From Acidobacteriota bacterium (GTDB lineage: Bacteria; Acidobacteriota; UBA4820; DSQY01), in assembly GCA_021814355.1 (NCBI GenBank), contig JAKAIJ010000140.1:1-6821 (forward strand): a stretch of DNA of 6,821 bases, written 5' to 3'. Position 1 is the stretch's first letter, and the number at the start of each line of letters is the position of its first letter. Shown in pieces: positions 1-5,250 of this stretch. Below the pieces are notes generated by a model. That model worked only from the letters and a program-made list of their open reading frames with translations, was not told the origin of the DNA and searched no databases. The position numbers and the translations under genes are program-made.

Positions 1-396
1 GGGGCCGCCCCGTTGGCGCAGGGCGGTCCCGCCGAGGGAGGTCGGATCTGGGGAGTCGCCCTTGCGCGGGTCGGGGCTGGCGCCGCGTCGGTCCAGGTCC
101 GAGAGCCGCGTCGAGTCCAGCGGCTTCTGCGCGGAGGGGACCGCGTCCTTCACGTAAATGAACCGGATGGGTTTGCCCTGGTCGTTGGTGAGGGCCTGGA
201 GCCGCTGGACCGCCTGGTTGGACTGCTCGGGGTGGCTGGCCGCCTGGAGATACTGGTGGCCGCCCAGCACCAGAAGCGGGACGTGCAAGGCTGCGGCCAC
301 CAGGAAGGAGACGCTGTGAACCCACCGGTCCTTGCGGACGAGGAGCGCCCCCGCCGCAAGGGTCAGCTTCTTCGCGTCCTCCCGCCAGCTCTCCAT
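1..396 (-). CDS. Single-pass membrane protein, possibly TonB-family, truncated at window edge
   Basis: Translating the minus strand from the ATG at 396 gives 132 open codons running off the left edge. The start sits in a TGATG overlap with the hydrolase stop, and GGAGAGGG at 401-408 is a good ribosome site, so this is a real gene although short and incomplete. Residues 1-25 are polar and basic (MESWREDAKK, then VRKDRW). Residues about 26-46 form one hydrophobic segment (VHSVSFLVAAALHVPLLVLGG), a likely N-in signal anchor. Residues about 50-75 are Gln-rich; then comes RFIYVKDAVPSAQKPLDSTRL, followed by a low-complexity stretch rich in Asp, Arg, Pro and Gly (SDLDRRGASPDPRKGD). A short cytoplasmic head, an ALH-type helix and then a disordered linker are the plan of TonB-family proteins, where a C-terminal domain contacts outer-membrane receptors. 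That domain is outside the window, so the TonB call is inference; an uncharacterised anchored protein is the alternative. Confidence 0.6.
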   Translation of the reverse strand, partial: MESWREDAKKLTLAAGALLVRKDRWVHSVSFLVAAALHVPLLVLGGHQYLQAASHPEQSNQAVQRLQALTNDQGKPIRFIYVKDAVPSAQKPLDSTRLSDLDRRGASPDPRKGDSPDPTSLGGTALRQRGGP

Positions 397-1493
397 CACG
401 CCCTCTCCGCCAGCGTCCTGGCGCGCCGTAGGAACTCCGCCCGGATCGCGCCGAACTCCGTCCCCGGGTGGCGGGGGTGGATCCGGTTCGTCAGCAGTAT
501 ATAAACCTTCTCGCCCTCCGGCTCCATCCAGACGCTCGTCCCCGTGAACCCCTCGTGGCCCACCGCGCCCGGCGGCAGCGCGGCGCCCGCGGTCCAGCCC
601 GGCGAGGCGGCGCGCTTCCACCCCGCGGTCCTGGCCTCCCCTTCGGGGGCGCGGCCCGGCGTCCAGGCCAGCTCCCGGGAGGCGGGGGAGAGGAATCCCG
701 ACGCGGGGAGGAAGGCCGAGGCCAGCTTGGCGACGCCCGAGACTGTCCCAAAGAGCCCGGCGTTGCCCGCGGCGCCTCCGAGGAACCGGGCGTTGCCGTC
801 GTGCACGATCCCCCAGAGGCCGCGGGCGGGGACGCGCGGGGCCTCGGCGCCGTCCCGGCGCGCCATTTCGGCCTCGTGGGCCCCGTGGCGCTCGGTGGCG
901 GCGATCTCGGCCAGGGGGCCCGCGGGGTGAAAACAGGCCTCGCGCTCGGTGACGCCCAGGGGGTCCGCCACATGCGACCGGAAAAGGGCCCCAAGGTTCC
1001 CATGCAAAAGCTCTTCCAACAGGAACCCGAGGAGGAGGTAACCGACGCAGGAGTAGACGGCGCGTTCTCCCACGGGGTCGCGAAGGCAGCGCCGCAGGAG
1101 CCACTCCCGCGCCTCCTCCCGGGTACGAGCCCGCCCGTAGAGGGGCACCCAGGCAGGGAAGCCGGCCTCGTGGCGGAGCAGGTCGAGCGGCGTGAAGGGC
1201 TCGCCGGCGGCGCCGGGGAGGGGGCGCTCGAGGTCGAGCAGCCCCAGGTCCCTCGCGCGAAGCGCCAGCAGGGCCGTGGCGAGGGGCTTGGTGAGGGAAG
1301 CGAGATCGTAGAGGGTCCAGGGGCTCACCGGGTGGCGCTCGGGCTCCAGGACGGCGTCGCCGTCAAAATCTCGGTCGAGTGCCCGCCCCGCCATGTAGAT
1401 ACCGCAGGAGAACCCGGGCGTCGCGGCGCCGAGCTGGGTCCGAAGGTAGGCCCCGGGCCCGCGAGCCCGGGCGCCCTTCAGCGGGTCATGCAC
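396..1493 (-). CDS. Serine hydrolase of the beta-lactamase/penicillin-binding-protein fold (class C, PBP4B/YfeW-like)
   Basis: This 365-residue protein belongs to the serine beta-lactamase-like superfamily, which includes DD-peptidases, esterases and class C enzymes. The nucleophile motif SxxK is Ser66-Leu-Thr-Lys69 in DLASLTKPLAT. The second motif, normally YxN, is Tyr147-Ser-Cys149, in VYSCVGYLLLG. The third motif is His313-Glu-Gly315 in GHEGFTGTS, followed by the strand VWMEPEGEKVYILLTNR. GIVHDGNARFLGGAAGNAGLF (from 228) resembles a signature in PBP4B-like members, with Asn244 where His is usual. No signal peptide or lipobox is visible, and no earlier in-frame start exists, so the product looks cytoplasmic; that is unusual if it acts on peptidoglycan. 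The start is GTG at 1493, supported by GGGAG at 1502-1506. It overlaps the upstream gene by 16 nt and the downstream one by 1 nt. The substrate is unknown: a peptidoglycan fragment, an ester or a lipid-linked amide are all possible. Confidence 0.88.
   Translation of the reverse strand: MHDPLKGARARGPGAYLRTQLGAATPGFSCGIYMAGRALDRDFDGDAVLEPERHPVSPWTLYDLASLTKPLATALLALRARDLGLLDLERPLPGAAGEPFTPLDLLRHEAGFPAWVPLYGRARTREEAREWLLRRCLRDPVGERAVYSCVGYLLLGFLLEELLHGNLGALFRSHVADPLGVTEREACFHPAGPLAEIAATERHGAHEAEMARRDGAEAPRVPARGLWGIVHDGNARFLGGAAGNAGLFGTVSGVAKLASAFLPASGFLSPASRELAWTPGRAPEGEARTAGWKRAASPGWTAGAALPPGAVGHEGFTGTSVWMEPEGEKVYILLTNRIHPRHPGTEFGAIRAEFLRRARTLAERA
401..408 (-). promoter_or_regulatory. Ribosome binding site for the TonB-like gene
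   Basis: The minus strand reads GGAGAGGG ending 4 nt before the ATG at 396, within the last codons of the serine hydrolase. Together with the TGATG stop-start junction at 394-398 it indicates translational coupling, and it is the main support that the open frame at 1-396 is a gene. Confidence 0.6.
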
Positions 1494-2419
1494 GTCAGAA
1501 TCTCCCGGGCGACGGCCACCGCCTCCCGCGCCGCCTCGCCGCCGACGAGGGGCTCCTCCTCGCCCCGCAGGACCCGAGCGAAGTGCTCCAACTCCAGTCG
1601 GAGGGGCTCCTGCTTCTCCACCGCCACGGCGACGCTGGCGATGGTGGGTCCCGCCGGCGTGGACTCAACGCGATAGTAGTCCACGGCCTGCTCGGCGTAG
1701 TCCACGGCGAGGTAGGCGGCGGGCTGGAAGACGCGGAGCTTGCGCACCTTGTCGCGCGAGATGCGGCTGGCGGTGAGGTTCGCGACGCACCCGCCGCGGA
1801 AGGTGAGCCGGGCGTTGGCGATGTCCACGTGGCGGCTGAGGACCGAGACGCCCACGGCCTCCACCCGCTCTACCGGCTGCCCCACGAGGCTCTGGGCGAT
1901 CTCGATGTCGTGGATCATAAGGTCGAGAATGACGTCCACGTCCAGGGAGCGCCCCGTAAAGACGCCGAGGCGGTGCACCTCGAGGAAGCCGGGCTTCTGC
2001 ACGTGGGCCGCCAGGGCGCGCACGCCGGGGTTGAAGTGCTCGATGTGGCCCGCCGCCAGCTTAGCCTTCCCGGCGTCGCGGGCGGCGAGGATGGCGTCGC
2101 ACTCCTCCACGGTGGCCGCCATGGGCTTCTCGCACAGGACGCCCACGCCGCGTCGCAGGAAGTGCTCGGCCAGCTCGCGGTGGAGGGTGGTGGGAGCCGC
2201 CAGGGAGACCCCGTCCACGGGCGGCAGTTCCTCCACGCGGGTGAAGTGAGGGACGCCGTGGCGCTCGCCGATCTCGCGGGCCCGCTCGGCGCTGGTGTCC
2301 ACCACGCCGATGAGGGTTACGCCGGGGGTGTCGGCGAGAATGCGGGCGTGGTGCTGGCCGAGCGATCCGACGCCGACCACGGCGAGCTTCAGGTCGCGGG
2401 AGGAGGCTTTCGGATGCAT
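1478..2419 (-). CDS. Gfo/Idh/MocA-family NAD(P)-dependent oxidoreductase, possible GnnA
   Basis: This 313-residue protein has the family's two-domain layout. The N-terminal Rossmann fold carries VVGVGSLGQHHA (GxGxxG at Gly16/18/21), an acidic residue at the end of strand 2 (Asp41, favouring NAD over NADP), and the hallmark LCEKPMA (Glu97-Lys98-Pro99). The C-terminal domain has GHIEHFNP (124-131) and DLMIHDIEIA (from 166), with His170-Asp171 as the probable catalytic or sugar-binding site. Members oxidise or reduce sugars and sugar nucleotides. GnnA, one member, oxidises the 3-OH of UDP-GlcNAc so that the transaminase GnnB can make UDP-GlcNAc3N for amide-linked lipid A; in Acidithiobacillus gnnA lies beside lpxA. 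Position after lpxA and the HIExFNP signature make this role plausible, but no GnnB is visible here, so no symbol is given. The ATG at 2419 has GAGGTG at 2425-2430. The gene begins 43 nt after lpxA and overlaps the next gene by 16 nt. The family call is secure; the substrate is inferred. Confidence 0.9.
   Translation of the reverse strand: MHPKASSRDLKLAVVGVGSLGQHHARILADTPGVTLIGVVDTSAERAREIGERHGVPHFTRVEELPPVDGVSLAAPTTLHRELAEHFLRRGVGVLCEKPMAATVEECDAILAARDAGKAKLAAGHIEHFNPGVRALAAHVQKPGFLEVHRLGVFTGRSLDVDVILDLMIHDIEIAQSLVGQPVERVEAVGVSVLSRHVDIANARLTFRGGCVANLTASRISRDKVRKLRVFQPAAYLAVDYAEQAVDYYRVESTPAGPTIASVAVAVEKQEPLRLELEHFARVLRGEEEPLVGGEAAREAVAVAREILTCMTR
1502..1506 (-). promoter_or_regulatory. Ribosome binding site deciding the GTG start of the serine hydrolase
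   Basis: The minus strand reads GGGAG about 8 nt before GTG at 1493, inside the coding end of the oxidoreductase. No ATG fits the hydrolase frame nearby, and the next in-frame Met is Met34, which would cut into the fold. This site therefore supports the GTG start and a 16-nt overlap with the upstream gene. Confidence 0.6.
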
Positions 2420-2443
2420 GGGGTCACCTCGGCGGCCGGGAAG

Positions 2444-2455
2444 GGGGCGCGCCCC
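2444..2455. repeat. 12-bp perfect palindrome in the lpxA-oxidoreductase gap
   Basis: GGGGCGCGCCCC is its own reverse complement and lies in the widest intergenic gap of the window (2420-2462). As RNA it could form only a short G/C stem with a four-base loop, and no U-run follows, so it is not a convincing terminator. In DNA this rich in G and C such a palindrome can arise by chance. Confidence 0.3.
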
Positions 2456-2462
2456 TCCGTCC

Positions 2463-3245
2463 CTACCTCTGGATGCCGCGCTTGGATTCGCGGATGAACC
2501 GGACCAGGTAGGCCACCTCGGGGACGTGGCCCAGCTCGGACTCCGTGCGGTCCAGCGCCTGGTTCATGAGGAGCTTGCTCAAGAACAAGATGCGATAGGC
2601 GGAGCGGAGCGCGTCCAGGGTCGCCGGGGGAAAGCCCTTGCGCTGGAGGCCGATGGTATTGATGCCGAAGATCTTGCCCTCGCCGCGGGCGCCCACGGTC
2701 TTGATGTAGGGCAGGACGTCCCTCGTGATGATGGAGCCGCCGCCGATGAAGGCGTAGTCCCCCACGGCGCAGAACTGGTGCACCGCCGAGAGGGCCCCAA
2801 TGGTGGCGTGCCGGCCCACGTGGACGTGGCCCGCGAGGGTGCCGCCGTTGGCGAAGAGGACGTGGTCGCCCACGTCGCAGTCGTGGGCCACGTGGCTGTA
2901 CGCCATGAAGAGGCAGCGGTTCCCGATGCGGCAGACGCCGCCGCCCTTCACCGTGCCGCGGTTGATCGTGACGAACTCGCGGAAGGTGTTGTCCGACCCG
3001 ATGACCAGCTCCGTGGGCTCCCCGCCGTAGGAGATGTCCTGGGGCGGGCCTCCGACGGCCACCTGGGAGAGGAAGACGTTGCGCTCTCCGGCCGTCACCT
3101 TTCCGTGCAGGACGCAGGAGGGGCCGACCTTGCACCCCGCGCCCAGGGTGACCTCGGGGCCGATGTAGGAGAGGGGGCCGACCTCGCACTCCTCGCCGAG
3201 CCGGGCGCCCGGCTCGACCACGGCCGTCGGGTGGATTCTCGCCAT
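2463..3245 (-). CDS. lpxA: LpxA, UDP-N-acetylglucosamine acyltransferase
   Basis: LpxA transfers a 3-hydroxyacyl chain from ACP to position 3 of UDP-GlcNAc (or to the 3-amino group of UDP-GlcNAc3N in some lineages), the first step of lipid A synthesis. The 260 residues compare with 262 in E. coli. Residues 1 to about 185 form a left-handed beta-helix of hexapeptide repeats starting IHPTAVVEPGARLG. The catalytic base is His121 in SHVAHDCDVG (E. coli His125). NRGTVKGGG (95-103) and LAGHVHVG (137-144) are typical. The C-terminal helical domain includes INTIGLQRKGF (195-205) and ends KRGIQR, much like E. coli. The position matching the E. coli acyl-length ruler Gly173 is Gly169 here, which suggests a fairly long acyl chain; this is inference from one residue. 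The ATG at 3245 follows a G-run that can serve as the ribosome site. Acceptor choice (GlcNAc or GlcNAc3N) cannot be read from the sequence. Confidence 0.96.
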   Translation of the reverse strand: MARIHPTAVVEPGARLGEECEVGPLSYIGPEVTLGAGCKVGPSCVLHGKVTAGERNVFLSQVAVGGPPQDISYGGEPTELVIGSDNTFREFVTINRGTVKGGGVCRIGNRCLFMAYSHVAHDCDVGDHVLFANGGTLAGHVHVGRHATIGALSAVHQFCAVGDYAFIGGGSIITRDVLPYIKTVGARGEGKIFGINTIGLQRKGFPPATLDALRSAYRILFLSKLLMNQALDRTESELGHVPEVAYLVRFIRESKRGIQR

Positions 3246-3253
3246 CGCCCCCC

Positions 3254-3685
3254 CTACCGGTCCACCATGGCCGACAGGATCACCGCCTCGGCGGCGAGCT
3301 GGCCGTCCACGAAGGCCTTTCCCTGGAGCTTGCAGGTGGTGGCCTTTCGGCGCAGCACCTCGAGCTCGAACCGGATCTGGTCGCCGGGGACGACGGGGCG
3401 GCGGAACCGGGCCTCGTCAATCCCCATGAAGTAGACCAGTTTGCTCTCCCGGTCGGGGACCTCCTGGAGGAGCAGAACGCCGCCCACCTGGGCCATGGCC
3501 TCGATGATCAGCACGCCGGGCATCACCGGCTTGCCCGGGAAGTGCCCGAGGAAGAACTCCTCGTTCACGGTGACGTTCTTGATCCCCACGATCCGCTTGC
3601 CGGGCTCCGCCTCGAGGATGCGGTCCACGAGAAGGAAGGGGTAGCGGTGGGGCAGGATCTTCTGGATCTCCACCACGTCCATCAT
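3254..3685 (-). CDS. fabZ: FabZ, 3-hydroxyacyl-ACP dehydratase
   Basis: FabZ dehydrates 3-hydroxyacyl-ACP to trans-2-enoyl-ACP in type II fatty acid synthesis. It competes with LpxA and LpxD for 3-hydroxyacyl-ACP, which explains its place between their genes. The 143-residue hot-dog-fold protein carries the family landmarks: ILPHRYPFLLVDRI at 10-23, and the active-site region GHFPGKPVMPGVL with catalytic His48, followed by IIEAMAQ with catalytic Glu62. The C-terminal strand pattern (FELEVLRRKATTCKLQGKAF) is also typical. The ATG at 3685 overlaps the lpxD stop as ATGA, with AAGGAG at 3691-3696 at ideal spacing. A second ATG follows immediately (3680-3682); the first is better placed. lpxA begins 8 nt after the stop. 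The FabZ rather than FabA assignment rests on length, the HRYPFLLVDR motif and the lpx context. Confidence 0.96.
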   Translation of the reverse strand: MMDVVEIQKILPHRYPFLLVDRILEAEPGKRIVGIKNVTVNEEFFLGHFPGKPVMPGVLIIEAMAQVGGVLLLQEVPDRESKLVYFMGIDEARFRRPVVPGDQIRFELEVLRRKATTCKLQGKAFVDGQLAAEAVILSAMVDR

Positions 3686-4710
3686 GAGGGCTCCTTGGCT
3701 CCTTTCAGGCGCGCCACCTCGGCCTCGAGGGCCTTCAGGCGCGCGAACGCCTCCTCGAGCCGTCCCGCCAGCGCCTTTTCCCGGAGCCACTTCCGGTGAT
3801 CCTGGGCGGGGTGGCCGGTGACGAACGCGCCGGGAGGGACGTCCTTCGTGACCGCGGACTTGGCCCCCACCTTCGCTCCGTCGCCGATGCGGATGTGGCC
3901 CACCGCCCCGGACTGGCCCGCCACGACCACGCCGGCGCCCAGGGTGGTGGAGCCGCTGATGCCGCTCTGGGAGACGAGGATGCACCCCGGGCCGAGCCGC
4001 ACGTTGTGGCCGAGCTGGACGAGGTTGTCAATCTTCGTCCCGGCCCCGACGCGGGTCTCCTCGAGGGCGCCGCGGTCCACGGTGGCGTTGGCCCCGATCT
4101 CCACGTCCGACTCGACCACCGCCCGGCCCACCTGCGGGACCTTCACGTGGCGCCCGCCCTCCTGGGCGTAGCCGAAGCCGTCCGAGCCCAAGACGCAGCC
4201 GGCGTGGAGGATCACCCGGTCCCCCAGCTCGGTCCCGTCGTAGAGCACGGCGTTCGGGTGAAGGTGGCAGCCGGAGCCGAGCCGGCACCCGTCGCCCACC
4301 ACGGCCCCCGCCTCGAGGACCGTGCCGGGGCCGAGGGTGCATCCCCGGCCCACCACGGAGCCCGGACCCAGGTGACAGGAGGGGTCCACCGCGCTCTCGG
4401 CCCCGACCACCGCGGTGGGGTGGACCCCAGGGGGAAACGCCTTGGCGGGGTGGAAGAGCTCGATGGCCCGCGCGAGTGCGGCGTAGGGGTTCCGGTGGAT
4501 CAGGAGGGTCCGCTCCGCGAGGCCTTCCGCGGAGGCCGTCAGGAGGGCGCCGGCGGCGCTTCGTGAGGCGGCCCCGCGGTACCTGGGGTTGGAGAGGAAG
4601 GAGAGGTCGCGCGGCGTGGCGCGGTCCAGCGGGGCCACCCCGGCCAGCTCCCGGTCGGGGTCGCCCTGCAACTCCGCCCCCAGACGCCGCGCGAGTTCTC
4701 CGGATTTCAT
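3682..4710 (-). CDS. lpxD: LpxD, UDP-3-O-acylglucosamine N-acyltransferase
   Basis: LpxD adds the second 3-hydroxyacyl chain, from acyl-ACP, to the 2-amino group of UDP-3-O-acyl-glucosamine in the third step of lipid A synthesis, in the cytoplasm. The 342-residue length matches the family. Residues 1-95 are the uridine-binding N-domain, including DLSFLSNPRY at about 35-44. Residues about 97-305 are a left-handed beta-helix of hexapeptide repeats (HPTAVVG, IGANATVDRG and similar), with the conserved GSDGFGYA at 175-182. The likely catalytic His is His235 in KIDNLVQLGHN. A charged helical tail (about 310-338) has coiled-coil character, as in known LpxD trimers. I chose the ATG at 4710 because MKSGELARRL is the normal LpxD N-terminus; the frame stays open further upstream only as a shadow of skp. 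No strong ribosome site precedes it, so translation probably couples to skp, which ends 5 nt upstream. Its stop overlaps the fabZ start. Confidence 0.96.
   Translation of the reverse strand: MKSGELARRLGAELQGDPDRELAGVAPLDRATPRDLSFLSNPRYRGAASRSAAGALLTASAEGLAERTLLIHRNPYAALARAIELFHPAKAFPPGVHPTAVVGAESAVDPSCHLGPGSVVGRGCTLGPGTVLEAGAVVGDGCRLGSGCHLHPNAVLYDGTELGDRVILHAGCVLGSDGFGYAQEGGRHVKVPQVGRAVVESDVEIGANATVDRGALEETRVGAGTKIDNLVQLGHNVRLGPGCILVSQSGISGSTTLGAGVVVAGQSGAVGHIRIGDGAKVGAKSAVTKDVPPGAFVTGHPAQDHRKWLREKALAGRLEEAFARLKALEAEVARLKGAKEPS
3691..3696 (-). promoter_or_regulatory. Ribosome binding site for fabZ
   Basis: The minus strand reads AAGGAG five bases before ATG at 3685. This is the strongest Shine-Dalgarno match in the operon, and it selects the first of two tandem ATG codons. 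It lies inside the 3' end of lpxD, whose TGA overlaps the fabZ ATG. Confidence 0.65.
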
Positions 4711-4715
4711 GAGGG

Positions 4716-5225
4716 TCAGGGGCCGGGGTAGGCCTTGTCCATCTCCGCGACGATCTCGGTGGTGATGTCCAGCGCCTCGGCGTTGTAGACCACGAGCCGC
4801 TTTACGAAGACGAGCGAGAAGCCCTTCGCGGCGGCGTATTTCGTGACCACGGCGTTGACCTTGTTCTGGAGCTCGGAGAGCGCCTTGTTCTGCTTGTTCT
4901 CCATCTCCTCCTGGGCCGCCTTGGCGAAGGCCTGGTACTCGTAGACCTTCTGGTTGAAGGCGGCGCGCCACTCCTCCTTCTTGTCCTCGGCGTACTTCGG
5001 GTCCTTCAGCTTCTCCTCGAGGACCTTGATCTCCGCTTCCTTGGCGGTGATCTCGTTCTGCTTCTGGTCGTGGTAGCTCTTGAGCTGCGCCTGGATGCGC
5101 TTGCCCTCCTTGGACTCGTCCATGATGCGGTCGGGCTCGACCACGGCGATCTTCAACTGGGCGAAGGCGCTGGCGGCGACGAGCGACAGGGCGAGTGCGA
5201 ATCCGGCGGTCAACGATTTCCGCAT
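4716..5225 (-). CDS. skp: Skp/OmpH family periplasmic chaperone
   Basis: This 169-residue protein is close to the E. coli Skp length (161 including signal). Skp trimers hold unfolded outer-membrane proteins in the periplasm and deliver them to BAM. Residues 1-22 form a clear Sec signal peptide: MRKS, a hydrophobic core, then ASAFA with predicted cleavage before Gln23. The mature N-terminus (LKIAVVEPDRIM) is the usual first strand. Residues about 40-130 are rich in Lys, Glu, Gln and Ala with few turn-formers, fitting the long coiled-coil tentacles. The C-terminus (FSLVFVKRLVVYNAEALDIT) is the returning strand and the conserved 'aLDiT' segment of the family. The ATG at 5225 is preceded by GGGAGG at 5234-5239, at good spacing. 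The neighbours bamA upstream and lpxD downstream (5-nt gap) match the widespread bamA-skp-lpxD order. No anomaly seen. Confidence 0.94.
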   Translation of the reverse strand: MRKSLTAGFALALSLVAASAFAQLKIAVVEPDRIMDESKEGKRIQAQLKSYHDQKQNEITAKEAEIKVLEEKLKDPKYAEDKKEEWRAAFNQKVYEYQAFAKAAQEEMENKQNKALSELQNKVNAVVTKYAAAKGFSLVFVKRLVVYNAEALDITTEIVAEMDKAYPGP

Positions 5226-5250
5226 TGTGCGATCCTCCCGGGACGGTTTC

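Noticed and set aside
13..504. Plus-strand open frame at the left edge
   Set aside because: It is antisense to the minus-strand TonB-like frame, which has a good ribosome site, a stop-start junction with the upstream gene and a plausible membrane segment. The plus-strand product shows no domain.
468..3434. Long plus-strand open frames opposite the hydrolase, oxidoreductase and lpxA genes (for example 468-1676, 1379-2497, 2295-3434)
   Set aside because: They lie antisense to genes with clear family motifs, and their translations are low-complexity Arg/Gly/Ala/Pro-rich without recognisable domains. Such frames are expected in GC-rich DNA, where stop codons are rare.
4711..4971. Upstream extension of the lpxD frame to 4971
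   Set aside because: The extra residues overlap skp in another frame and look like shadow sequence. The LpxD family N-terminus begins at the ATG at 4710.
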